Of a stretch of 64,000 nucleotides of DNA, positions 1 to 8,664 are shown piece by piece. Numbering within the stretch: the stretch's first letter is position 1; the number at the start of each line of letters is the position of its first letter. Where the stretch lies: NCBI RefSeq assembly GCF_001940455.1, contig NZ_MKQR01000013.1:1-64000 (forward strand). Reading direction: 5' to 3'. The notes under the pieces were generated by a model. That model was not told where the DNA came from. It saw only the letters and a list, made by a program, of their open reading frames with translations, and made no database searches. The position numbers and the translations under genes are program-made. This DNA is from Actinokineospora bangkokensis. Its GTDB lineage: Bacteria > Actinomycetota > Actinomycetes > Mycobacteriales > Pseudonocardiaceae.

Positions 1-145
1 AGCACCCCCGTAGCCGGGCTGGCGGTGGGGTGGGTGGTGGCGTTGTGGGGAAAGAGAAGGAGAAGGAATCGAATGGGGGACGGTGGGGGAAGAGGGTGGC
101 GGTGCGGGGGTGGTCGCTCCTCGGGCTGGTGTGGGCGTGAGGCGC

Positions 146-151
146 TAGCCT
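146..151 (+). promoter_or_regulatory. Putative -10 box for a leaderless patatin mRNA
   Basis: TAGCCT matches the actinobacterial TAnnnT -10 consensus and ends 6 bp before the ATG at 158, so transcription would begin at or next to the start codon. No purine-rich ribosome binding site lies between. The rest of the first 157 bases holds no gene I can support. Confidence 0.4.
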
Positions 152-157
152 GCACGC

Positions 158-991
158 ATGGCAGAGGCCCTGGTTCTCGGTGGTGGTGGTGTTGGTGGGA
201 TCGCGTGGATGACGGGGGTGTTGGCCGGGTTGGCTGAGGTGGGGCGGGATGTCTCCGGGGCCGGGGTGCTCGTGGGGACGTCCGCGGGGTCCACTGTGGC
301 GGCGCAGGTGGGGAGCGGGTTGGGGCTCCACGAGCTGTACGCGCGGCAGACCGAGCCGGGGTTGCAGGCCGCGGAGCTGGTGGTGGAGTGGGACCTGGAG
401 GGGTTCGTGCAGCGGTTGACGGCCGCGGCCCAGGGTCGGTCGCCGGTGGAGTTGCGGCGGGTGATCGGGGCGATGGCGTTGGCGGCCGAGACGGTGCCCG
501 CGGCGCAGCGGTTGGCGGTGATCCAGTCGCGGTTGCCTGTGCAGGGGTGGCCGGAGCGGGATGTGCGGGTGGTGGCCGTGGACGCCGAATCGGGGGACAT
601 GAGGGTGTTCGACCGGGATTCGGGGGTGCGGTTGGTGGACGCGGTGGCTGCCAGTTGCGCGGTGCCGGGGGTGTGGCCGCCGGTGGAGATCGAGGGGCGG
701 CACTACATCGACGGTGGGGTGCGGTCGAACGAGAACGCTGACTTGGCGTTGGGGTGTGAGCAGGTGGTGGTGCTCGCGCCGATGGGGGTGGAGTCGCCGT
801 TGCCCGGGGAGAAGCCGTTGGCCGTGGCGGTCGAGGAGTTGCGGGCGGCGGGGGCGCGGGTCGCGGTGGTGGTGCCGGACAGCGCGTCCGTCGAGGCGGT
901 GGGGGTCAACCCGCTCGACCCGGCGTGCAGGCGGCCTGCCGCTGAGGCGGGGTTGGCGCAGGGGCGGGCGCTGGAGCCGGCCTTCGCCTGA
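158..991 (+). CDS. Patatin-like phospholipase family protein
   Basis: The 277-aa product is a predicted serine lipid acyl hydrolase with a Ser-Asp dyad. Visible motifs, in order, are the glycine-rich oxyanion loop GGGGVGG near residues 8-14, the nucleophile elbow GTSAG near residue 41, and YIDGGVRSN near residue 186 carrying the DGG aspartate motif. There is no signal peptide, so it probably acts in the cytoplasm on membrane lipids or acyl substrates. The gene stands alone, with about 100 bp before the response-regulator gene. The ATG start follows a TAGCCT box by 6 bp, suggesting a leaderless transcript. The family is secure from the motifs; the substrate is unknown. Confidence 0.9.
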   Translation: MAEALVLGGGGVGGIAWMTGVLAGLAEVGRDVSGAGVLVGTSAGSTVAAQVGSGLGLHELYARQTEPGLQAAELVVEWDLEGFVQRLTAAAQGRSPVELRRVIGAMALAAETVPAAQRLAVIQSRLPVQGWPERDVRVVAVDAESGDMRVFDRDSGVRLVDAVAASCAVPGVWPPVEIEGRHYIDGGVRSNENADLALGCEQVVVLAPMGVESPLPGEKPLAVAVEELRAAGARVAVVVPDSASVEAVGVNPLDPACRRPAAEAGLAQGRALEPAFA

Positions 992-1091
992 CGTCCCCCG
1001 CGTGGCGCCCGCGGCCCCTGACCTCGGGGGCGGGCTGGTGCGCCGCGTGGGGATCAGGGCGGCGGCGTCGGGCTGGGGGCATGATGGGCCC

Positions 1092-1745
1092 GTGCGGATC
1101 CTGGTGGTCGAGGACGACCCGGGCGTGGCGGGGGCCATCGTCGACGCGTTGCGGGCGCGTGGGCACGGTGTGCTGCACGTCGGCACGGCCGCGCAGGCGC
1201 GGGAGTTGCGGCCGGAGGTCGAGCTGGTGCTGCTGGACCTGGGGCTGCCCGACGGCGACGGCTTCGAGGTGTTGCGGGACCTGCGCCGCGCCTCCGCCAT
1301 CCCGGTGCTCGTGCTCACCGCGCGCGACGCCGAGCGCGACGTCGTCCGGGGGCTGCGCCTGGGCGCCGATGACTACCTGGTCAAACCGGTGCGCCTGGGC
1401 GAGCTGCTGGCCCGCATCGACGCGGTCGTGCGGCGGGCGGGGAGCACGGCGGAGCCCGGGGTGGTCGAGGTCGGTGACCTGCGCGTCGAGCTGGACGCGC
1501 GGCGGGTCGACGTCGGCGGGGTCGAGGTGGCGCTCACCGGGCGCGAGTTCGACATCCTGGCCGTGCTCGCCCGCCGCGCCGGGGTCGCCGTCAGCCGGGA
1601 GCAGGTGCTCGACGAGGTGTGGGGGGCGCCGACCACAGCGGGTTCGCGCGCGCTCGACGTGCACCTGACCTCCCTGCGTGGCAAGCTCGGCCGCCCGGGG
1701 CTGCTGGCCACCGTGCGCGGGTTCGGCTACCGGCTCGGCACGTGA
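1092..1745 (+). CDS. OmpR/PhoB-family response regulator
   Basis: The 217-aa protein has a receiver domain (residues 1-115) and a winged-helix DNA-binding domain (about 125-215). The receiver is complete: acidic pair E7-D8-D9, phosphoacceptor D49 in LVLLDLGLPDG, T76 and K98. The C-terminal part shows the usual LTGREFDILAVLA and GFGYRLGT ends of the OmpR fold. The GTG start gives the canonical MRILVVEDD beginning. A weak CATGAT box lies just upstream, so the transcript may be leaderless. It is probably the partner of the histidine kinase at 3214, although a transporter gene lies between them. The TTAAGG repeats right after its stop codon are a candidate binding site. Confidence 0.93.
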   Translation: MRILVVEDDPGVAGAIVDALRARGHGVLHVGTAAQARELRPEVELVLLDLGLPDGDGFEVLRDLRRASAIPVLVLTARDAERDVVRGLRLGADDYLVKPVRLGELLARIDAVVRRAGSTAEPGVVEVGDLRVELDARRVDVGGVEVALTGREFDILAVLARRAGVAVSREQVLDEVWGAPTTAGSRALDVHLTSLRGKLGRPGLLATVRGFGYRLGT

Positions 1746-1746
1746 C

Positions 1747-1763
1747 TTAAGGCAGCGTTAAGG
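1747..1763 (+). promoter_or_regulatory. TTAAGG direct repeat, likely response-regulator site
   Basis: TTAAGG occurs at 1747-1752 and again at 1758-1763, an exact 11-bp period (one helical turn). OmpR-type regulators commonly bind head-to-tail hexamers with this spacing. The site lies between the regulator gene and the Nramp-like transporter and could control the transporter-kinase-lipoprotein genes. The assignment is inference from spacing and position. Confidence 0.5.
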
Positions 1764-1836
1764 ACGGCTGTGACGTGGTGCACAGCGATCTACAGTCCCC
1801 GCACACACACCTCCGGCGCGACGAGGAGCGGGAGAC

Positions 1837-3207
1837 ATGACCACGAGCGGCACGACCACGACCGGCACGACCACGACCGGGGAGTTCCTCCCACCCACCG
1901 GCAAGGCGAAGCTCCGCGGCCTCGGACCCGGGCTGCTCGCCGCGGCCACCGGTGTCGGCGCGGGCGACCTCGTGGCGACGATGGTGGCGGGCGCGCAGTA
2001 CGGGACGGCGCTGCTGTGGGCGGCGCTGCTGGGCACGGTGCTCAAGCTGGGCCTCGGTGAGGGCGTCGGGCGCTGGCACCTGGCCACCGGCACGACGCTG
2101 CTCGACGGCTGGCGGCGGCTCGGCCGCTGGGCCACCGGGTTCTTCGGCGCGTACATCGTGGTCTGGGGCTTCGTCTACGGCGCCACCGCGATGTCCGCGG
2201 TCGGGTTGCCGCTCAACGCGCTCTTCGGCGGGCTCAGCGTCCGCTACTGGGCGATGATCGCCGGGGTGGTCGGGCTCGCGCTGGTGTGGTTGCAGCGCTA
2301 CCACGTGTTCGAGAAGTTCATGACCGTCCTGGTGCTCATCAAGTTCGTCTCGGTGGTGTCGATCGCCGTGCTCGTCACCCCGGACCTCGGTGACCTCGCG
2401 GCGGGCTTGACCTTCCGCCTCCCCGAGGGCTCGACGGTGTACGTGCTCGGCCTCATCGGCGGCGTCGGCGGCACGATCACCATGGCCGCCTACGGCTACT
2501 GGATGTTCGCCAAGGGGTGGAAGGGCACCGGCTGGCTGTCGATGATGCGGCTGGACAACGCCGTCGGCTACGTCATGACCGGTGTCTTCGTGGTCAGCAT
2601 GCTCATCGTCGGCTCCACCGTCCTGCTGGGGCAGAACCTGACGCAGTCCGACCGCGGCCTGCTGGTGCTGGGCACCGAACTGGGCGAGCGGTACGGGGAC
2701 TGGGCGCGGGTGCTGTTCCTCGTCGGGTTCCTCGCGGTCACCTCGACGTCGCTGCTGGGCGTGTGGAACGGCGTCAGCCTGCTGTTCACCGACTGGACCC
2801 GCACCATCCGCCTGCCGCACGGCAGCAGGGCCGGGATCGGGGACACCGAGGCCGTCGTGGCGGGCGAACCCACCGGGGGCCCGGCGGAGCGGAGGTCCGC
2901 GGTGGAACGCGGCTACCAGGCGACCACCGCCGAGAAGTCGCTGCCCTTCCGCGGCTACCTGCTGTGGCTGACGCTGCCGCCGATGGCGCTGCTGTTCCTC
3001 GACCGCCCGTTCGCCCTGACCCTGGTCTACGGCGTGCTCGGCTCGGTGTTCATGCCGTTCCTGGCCATCACCCTGATGCTGCTGCTCAACTCCCGCCGCG
3101 TCGCCGCCGACGGCCGCTCCGGCTGGCTGTCCAACCTGGTGCTCGGCGCCTCCTCGGCGCTGTTCCTGGTGCTGCTGGTCACCGACCTCGTCGAGCGGTT
3201 CGGCTGA
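1837..3207 (+). CDS. Nramp-family transporter without DPGN/MPH metal site
   Basis: This 456-aa polytopic membrane protein has about eleven hydrophobic segments and resembles the Nramp/MntH fold, beginning with the conserved GPGLLAAATGVGAGDL stretch of TM1. In Mn/Fe-transporting Nramps, TM1 carries DPGN and TM6 carries MPH. Here TM1 reads GAGD and the TM6 equivalent reads TITMAAYGYWMFAKGW. It therefore belongs to a divergent branch whose substrate may not be Mn2+ or Fe2+; Mg2+ or a non-metal is possible. A GGAG-type ribosome site precedes the ATG. It sits between the response regulator and the kinase, 6 bp before the latter, and is presumably cotranscribed with it. Confidence 0.8.
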   Translation: MTTSGTTTTGTTTTGEFLPPTGKAKLRGLGPGLLAAATGVGAGDLVATMVAGAQYGTALLWAALLGTVLKLGLGEGVGRWHLATGTTLLDGWRRLGRWATGFFGAYIVVWGFVYGATAMSAVGLPLNALFGGLSVRYWAMIAGVVGLALVWLQRYHVFEKFMTVLVLIKFVSVVSIAVLVTPDLGDLAAGLTFRLPEGSTVYVLGLIGGVGGTITMAAYGYWMFAKGWKGTGWLSMMRLDNAVGYVMTGVFVVSMLIVGSTVLLGQNLTQSDRGLLVLGTELGERYGDWARVLFLVGFLAVTSTSLLGVWNGVSLLFTDWTRTIRLPHGSRAGIGDTEAVVAGEPTGGPAERRSAVERGYQATTAEKSLPFRGYLLWLTLPPMALLFLDRPFALTLVYGVLGSVFMPFLAITLMLLLNSRRVAADGRSGWLSNLVLGASSALFLVLLVTDLVERFG

Positions 3208-3213
3208 CCCGGG

Positions 3214-4632
3214 GTGCGCCGCCGCCTGCTGCTCGTGCTGCTCGCGTTCTCCGTGCTCGCCGTGGCCGGGTTCGCGATCCCGCTGCTGGGCAGCACGGCG
3301 GCGAACCGCACCTACGAGTTCACCGCCGCCCGCACCGCCGACGCCGCCCGCTTCGCCGCCCTCGCCCAGCCGGTCCTGGCGGGCGGCCCGGCCGACCAGC
3401 TGCGCGCGGAGGTCCACGCGCACGCCGCCGTCTTCGGCGACGGCGTCGTCATCGTCGACGCCCGCCGCGCCGTCGTCGCCGCCGAGGGCGCCTCCGCCGC
3501 GGACCCCGACGTCGCCGCGGCCGTCGACGCCGCCCTGCGCAACCAACCCCGCGCCCCGCTGGCCGACCTGCGGCCCTGGTCCGGCGGCGACGCCATCATC
3601 GCCCAGGCCGTCGGCACCGGCGTCCGCGTCTCCGGCGCCGTCGTCCTGCGCACCTCGGTGCGCCCCGCCGCCGCCGACATCGCCGTCCGCTGGGCCGTCG
3701 TCCTGCTCGCCACCCTGGTCGCCGCCACCGCCGTCGTCGTCCTCGCCGTCCGCCTCACCCGCTGGCTCCTGCTCCCCGTCGACCACCTCGCCACCGCGAT
3801 GCACCGCATCTCCGAAGGCCGCGAGCGCACCCACGCCGACGTCGCCACCGGTCCCCCGGAACTGCGCGTCCTCGCGGAGGAGTTCAACCACATGTCCGAC
3901 GCCCTCGCCGAATCCGCCGAGCGCCAGCGCGCCCTGGTGGCGGACATCGCCCACCAGCTGCGCAACCCCATGGCCGCCCTCCGCCTCCGCCTGGACGGCC
4001 TCACCGCCCCCCAGCACCCCGCGACGACCGCGGAGCACGGGGGCGGCACCCGGGGCCTGTGGATCACCGCCGCCCAGCAGCACTCCATGCAGGATGAGTT
4101 CGACCGCCTCGAAGCCCTGCTCGACGGGATGCTCGCCCTCGCCTCAGCCGACAGCGCCGCCACCGACCTGGCCGCCTCCGGCGCGGTGGCGCGCTGCGAC
4201 GCCGCCGCGGTGGTGGTCGACCGCCTCGACGCCCACCACGAGGCGGCCACCCGGGCCGGGGTCACCGTCGAGCGCCAGGAGGCGGTCCCGCTCGACGTCG
4301 CGTGCGCGGAGTCCGAGCTGGCCCAGGTGGTCGACGTCCTGCTCGACAACGCCGTCAAGCACGCGGGTCGCGGTGCGCGCGTGCGGTGGTCGGTCACCGG
4401 CGACGAGGGCACCGTCCGCGTGCGGGTGGCCGACGACGGGCCGGGCGTGGCGGAGGCGGACCTGCCCCGGCTGACCGAGCGGTTCTGGCGCCGCAGCGGG
4501 GTCCCGGGGTCGGGGCTCGGCCTCGCCATCGCGGAGCGCCTGCTCACCGCACGGGGCGGGGCGCTGCGCGTCCAGCGGGGCGTGCCGTCCGGCCTCGTGG
4601 TGACCGCCGAGCTGCCGAGGGCGCGGCGGTGA
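3214..4632 (+). CDS. Sensor histidine kinase (HAMP-HisKA-HATPase)
   Basis: The 472-aa membrane kinase has an N-terminal TM helix (residues 5-25), a short Ala-rich extracytoplasmic domain, and a second TM helix near residues 155-180. HAMP, HisKA and HATPase domains follow. The phosphoacceptor is H247 in IAHQLRNP, followed by the N box DNAVKHAG, G1 DDGPGV and G2 GSGLGLAI. It probably phosphorylates the regulator at 1092. The GTG start is 6 bp after the transporter stop, and its own stop overlaps the start of the TAXI lipoprotein. Translational coupling of these three genes suggests that transporter, sensor and binding protein act on one signal. Confidence 0.92.
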   Translation: MRRRLLLVLLAFSVLAVAGFAIPLLGSTAANRTYEFTAARTADAARFAALAQPVLAGGPADQLRAEVHAHAAVFGDGVVIVDARRAVVAAEGASAADPDVAAAVDAALRNQPRAPLADLRPWSGGDAIIAQAVGTGVRVSGAVVLRTSVRPAAADIAVRWAVVLLATLVAATAVVVLAVRLTRWLLLPVDHLATAMHRISEGRERTHADVATGPPELRVLAEEFNHMSDALAESAERQRALVADIAHQLRNPMAALRLRLDGLTAPQHPATTAEHGGGTRGLWITAAQQHSMQDEFDRLEALLDGMLALASADSAATDLAASGAVARCDAAAVVVDRLDAHHEAATRAGVTVERQEAVPLDVACAESELAQVVDVLLDNAVKHAGRGARVRWSVTGDEGTVRVRVADDGPGVAEADLPRLTERFWRRSGVPGSGLGLAIAERLLTARGGALRVQRGVPSGLVVTAELPRARR

Positions 4633-5510
4633 GGCGCCGCCGGGTGCTGCAACTGGCGGCTCTGGCGCTGCTCACCGGGTGCGCGCCGGGCGGGACGACC
4701 GCCGGGCTGCGGATCGCCGCGGGCGAGCGGGGCGGGTTCTACGTGGAGTTCGCGCAGCTGCTCGCCGAGCGCCTGGGCGCGGTGGTGGTCGAGACCAGCG
4801 GGTCGGTCGACAACCTGGACCTGCTCGACGGCGGCGCCGCCGACCTGGCGCTCACCCTGGCCGACGTCGCCGCGGCCGAGCGCCGCCCACTGGCCGCCCT
4901 CGGCCGGGTCTACGAGAACTACATGCAGCTCGTCGTGCTCGACGACAGCCCGATCACGGCGGTGGCGGGGATCGGGGGGCGGCGGGTGTCGCTGGGGGCG
5001 CAGCGTTCGGGCGCGGCGGTGTTCGGGGAGCGGCTGCTCGCGGCGGCCGGGATCACCGCGCGGGTGGAGCACCACGGGCTCACCGAGGCCGTGGAGCGGC
5101 TCGACGCAGGCGCGGTCGACGCGCTGCTGTGGTCCGGCGGCGTGCCCACGCCCGCGCTCACCGCGCTCGCCGGGCGCCACCCCATCCGGCTCATCGACCT
5201 CACCGGCGCGCTGCCCGCGTTGCGCGCCGCGCACGGTCCCGCCTACCAGTCGGTGGTGGTGCCCGCGGGCAGCTACGCCGCCTCGCCGCCGGTCGCGACC
5301 ATCGGGGTGTCGAACCTGCTCGTGGCACGCCCCGGCCTGCCGGACGAGGTCGCCGCCGCCGTGGCCACCACGCTGGTCCGCGAGGCGCCCCGGCTGATCC
5401 CGCCGTCGGCGTTGGGCACCCAGTACCTCGACCTGCGTTCGCTCATCGAGACCGGTGACGTCCCGCTGCACCCCGGCGCCGCCGAGGCCTACCGCGCGCT
5501 GCGGCGCTGA
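4629..5510 (+). CDS. TAXI-family solute-binding lipoprotein
   Basis: The 293-aa protein starts at a GTG that overlaps the kinase stop codon. That start gives a short lipoprotein signal with lipobox LLTGC, so it should be tethered outside the membrane. The mature part begins LRIAAGERGGFYVEFAQLLA and has the two-lobed TAXI (TRAP-associated extracytoplasmic immunogenic) pattern, including VETSGSVDNLDLLDGG. No TRAP permease gene is in the window. Next to a two-component system, it may work as a periplasmic-type sensor that hands ligand information to the kinase, as TctC-like proteins do for TctDE. The family is fairly sure; the sensory role is inferred from context. Confidence 0.82.
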   Translation: MRRRRVLQLAALALLTGCAPGGTTAGLRIAAGERGGFYVEFAQLLAERLGAVVVETSGSVDNLDLLDGGAADLALTLADVAAAERRPLAALGRVYENYMQLVVLDDSPITAVAGIGGRRVSLGAQRSGAAVFGERLLAAAGITARVEHHGLTEAVERLDAGAVDALLWSGGVPTPALTALAGRHPIRLIDLTGALPALRAAHGPAYQSVVVPAGSYAASPPVATIGVSNLLVARPGLPDEVAAAVATTLVREAPRLIPPSALGTQYLDLRSLIETGDVPLHPGAAEAYRALRR

Positions 5511-5525
5511 GCCCGTCCGATCGGG

Positions 5526-5586
5526 CGAGGCGATCACCGTCGACCTGCGCGTCGCGCCGACCCGCGGGGCGACGGTGATCGCCTCG
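5526..5586. terminator. Bidirectional hairpin terminator
   Basis: A perfect 17-bp stem pairs 5526-5542 with 5570-5586 around a 27-nt loop. It lies between the converging ends of the TAXI gene (5510) and the minus-strand operon (5598). There is no U tract, as is usual in very GC-rich actinobacteria. Confidence 0.75.
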
Positions 5587-5597
5587 ATGAACCCGGG

Positions 5598-5851
5598 TCA
5601 GGGGGTGTGGTCGTGGACGACCGCGCACCCGTCCAGGGTGGCCACCGGGGTCACGGCGGCCCGCACCTTCGACGTGGCGAGTGCGGAGGCGACCAGGGTG
5701 GCGGCGGCCAGGGCCGCGCGGGCGCCCCGGTGGGGGATGGCGACCCACGCCGCGGCGGTGGCGGCGGCGAGGGCGAGGCGGGTGGCCTCGGCGACCCTGG
5801 CGGGTTCGGTGGCCAGGAGGGTCGCGGCCGTCCTGCGGAGGTCGGGCACGG

Positions 5852-5855
<4 letters not shown>
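5598..5855 (-). CDS. Small holin-like protein
   Basis: This 85-aa protein starts at a GTG overlapping the amidase stop (GTGA) and is the last gene of the 21-kb operon. It is alanine-rich, with two hydrophobic stretches (about residues 25-40 and 46-62), and ends with a short polar tail after KVRAAVTPV. That ending resembles small holins of actinophages, which often follow the endolysin gene. No specific catalytic motif is present. The holin call rests on size, hydrophobic pattern and position after a phage-type amidase; it could instead be an unrelated small membrane protein. Confidence 0.5.
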
Positions 5856-6961
<1,106 letters not shown>

Positions 6962-6964
6962 GGC

Positions 6965-8659
6965 CTACTCCGCCACGTCGAAGCGCAGGCCGCTGGCGGA
7001 CTCCCCGCGACCGGCGCGCCTGCGCTTGCCGATCCACAGGTAGGTCCGCCCGTCGGCGCCGCGGGCGTACTGCCACGCCCGGCTGACCTCGGCCCCCTCG
7101 CGGGGCACCTCCTCCTCGCGCACGTCCAGGGCGGCGCCGGGGCGCAGCAGCCTGCCGAGGGCGGGCGCGGGGCGCAGCGCGCCGTCCGGGCCGCGCCGGG
7201 ACAGGTGCCCGCGGCGCAGCACCACCGAGCCGGGCCGCACCTCCACCGGCACCATCGGCACCCAGTGCTCGGGCACGGTGGTGGCGACCCGGTAGTGCAG
7301 GGCGCCCTCGACGGGGTCGACCTCCGGCGCGGACGCGGACCCGCCGACCCCGGCGGCGCCGGTGCCCGCGCGGTCGAGCGGGGCGCCGACCAGGTCGGGC
7401 ACCCGGCGTTCGACGGCCCACGCCAGGTTGGCGTCCTCGTCGCGGGCGAACAGCACCTCCTCCAGGACCTCCCCGTCCAGGCCGGGCGCGGTGGCGGGCG
7501 CCAGGAACAGGCCGGGGTGGCGGCCACCGGTGGTGGTGGACGGGCGGAACAGCGACCAGTGCCCGTCCCCCGCGCCCGCGCCGACGGCGGGCAGCAGCGT
7601 GGGGCCGCCGACGACGGAGCTGAACGTGTCCGCCACGACCACCGAGGTGATCGTGGTGAGCGTGCCGACGGGCACGTCGAGCGGCACGACGTACCAGTCG
7701 TTGCTGAACACCGTGGCGAACTCGGCCAGCAGCATCCTGGCCAGCTCCTCCGGCCCGGCCTCGACCCCGCCGAGGCTTGCCCGCGCGTCCTCGAACTCCC
7801 AGTACCGCCGCGCGGGCATGCCCGGGAACGAGGCGGGCGCGGGGAAGGTGGTCGCGGTCAGCGGCGTGCGGGCCGCCTTGGCGCCCAAGCCGCCCGCCGG
7901 GCCCGCGGTGAAGTCGGTCCAGTCCAGCCGCCCGCCGCGGTACTCCGGCGCGGTGAGGGTGACCTCGGTGCCGCCGACGTCCACGCCCACGGCGAAGCGG
8001 TGCTCCATGCGCTGCGCGTCCCACGCCTCGCGGCCCGGCTCCACCGCCAGCTGCCTGCCCCCGAGCCAGGTCAGCCAGCGCTGCACCACGGCGACGGTGC
8101 CCGCCACGCGGGCGGCGGCGAGCTGGACGCGGGCGGGCAGCTGTCCACCCGGGACGGTCGCGCGGGCCTCGGCGGCGAACTCGGCCGCGTGCGGCACGCG
8201 CCCGCCCACCACCGCGAGGTAGCGGCGCACCGCGTCGGTGCCGCCGGGGCCCGCCGGGTCGGGGGTGGGGGCGGGCAGCGGGTAGGCCTGCCGGATGGCG
8301 GTCCCGGCGTCGCTGAAGCCGCCCGCGGTGAGCATCCGCAGCAGCTGCTGGCCCGCCTCGGCCGAGGCGCGCAGGTCGGTGCCGACCTCCGGTTCGCGCT
8401 CGACGACGGCCTCCAGCGGCACCGCGGGGTCGTAGTCCTCGGCGGTGGCGGCGCCGGGCCGGTAGCGGGTGGCGCGGTCGGCGTACCCGCGCACGCGCAC
8501 CCAGATCGGGGACCCGGCGTCGTCGCCGAGGAACTCCCCGAACTGCCACTGCCGGGCCAACGCCCACAGCGGGTCGTGCACCTGGGCTTCCAGGGCGGGG
8601 CGCAGGTCCCCCGCGCGCGCCCGCGGTTCCAGTCGGGTCCAGCTGGTGATGGAGGGCAT
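6965..8659 (-). CDS. Conserved unknown protein (DPLWALARQWQFGEF family)
   Basis: I do not recognise a named domain in this 564-aa protein. Its N-terminus, ITSWTRLEPRARAGDL followed by DPLWALARQWQFGEFLGDDAGSP, looks like a conserved signature, and the remainder is mixed alpha/beta with many Trp and Tyr residues (VFSNDWYVVPLDVPVG, HWSLFRP). There is no signal peptide or membrane segment. The ATG lies 5 bp after the stop of the 1535-aa gene, and the stop is 3 bp before the amidase start, so it is tightly embedded in the operon. By context it is a structural or accessory part of the giant-protein system. No function can be assigned. Confidence 0.75.
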   Translation of the reverse strand: MPSITSWTRLEPRARAGDLRPALEAQVHDPLWALARQWQFGEFLGDDAGSPIWVRVRGYADRATRYRPGAATAEDYDPAVPLEAVVEREPEVGTDLRASAEAGQQLLRMLTAGGFSDAGTAIRQAYPLPAPTPDPAGPGGTDAVRRYLAVVGGRVPHAAEFAAEARATVPGGQLPARVQLAAARVAGTVAVVQRWLTWLGGRQLAVEPGREAWDAQRMEHRFAVGVDVGGTEVTLTAPEYRGGRLDWTDFTAGPAGGLGAKAARTPLTATTFPAPASFPGMPARRYWEFEDARASLGGVEAGPEELARMLLAEFATVFSNDWYVVPLDVPVGTLTTITSVVVADTFSSVVGGPTLLPAVGAGAGDGHWSLFRPSTTTGGRHPGLFLAPATAPGLDGEVLEEVLFARDEDANLAWAVERRVPDLVGAPLDRAGTGAAGVGGSASAPEVDPVEGALHYRVATTVPEHWVPMVPVEVRPGSVVLRRGHLSRRGPDGALRPAPALGRLLRPGAALDVREEEVPREGAEVSRAWQYARGADGRTYLWIGKRRRAGRGESASGLRFDVAE

Positions 8660-8664
8660 GTCGG

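Noticed and set aside
1747-4083. Minus-strand open frame of 778 codons opposite the transporter and kinase
   Set aside because: The composition is GGDG/EQHR low complexity. The plus-strand genes have clear domains and coupled starts.
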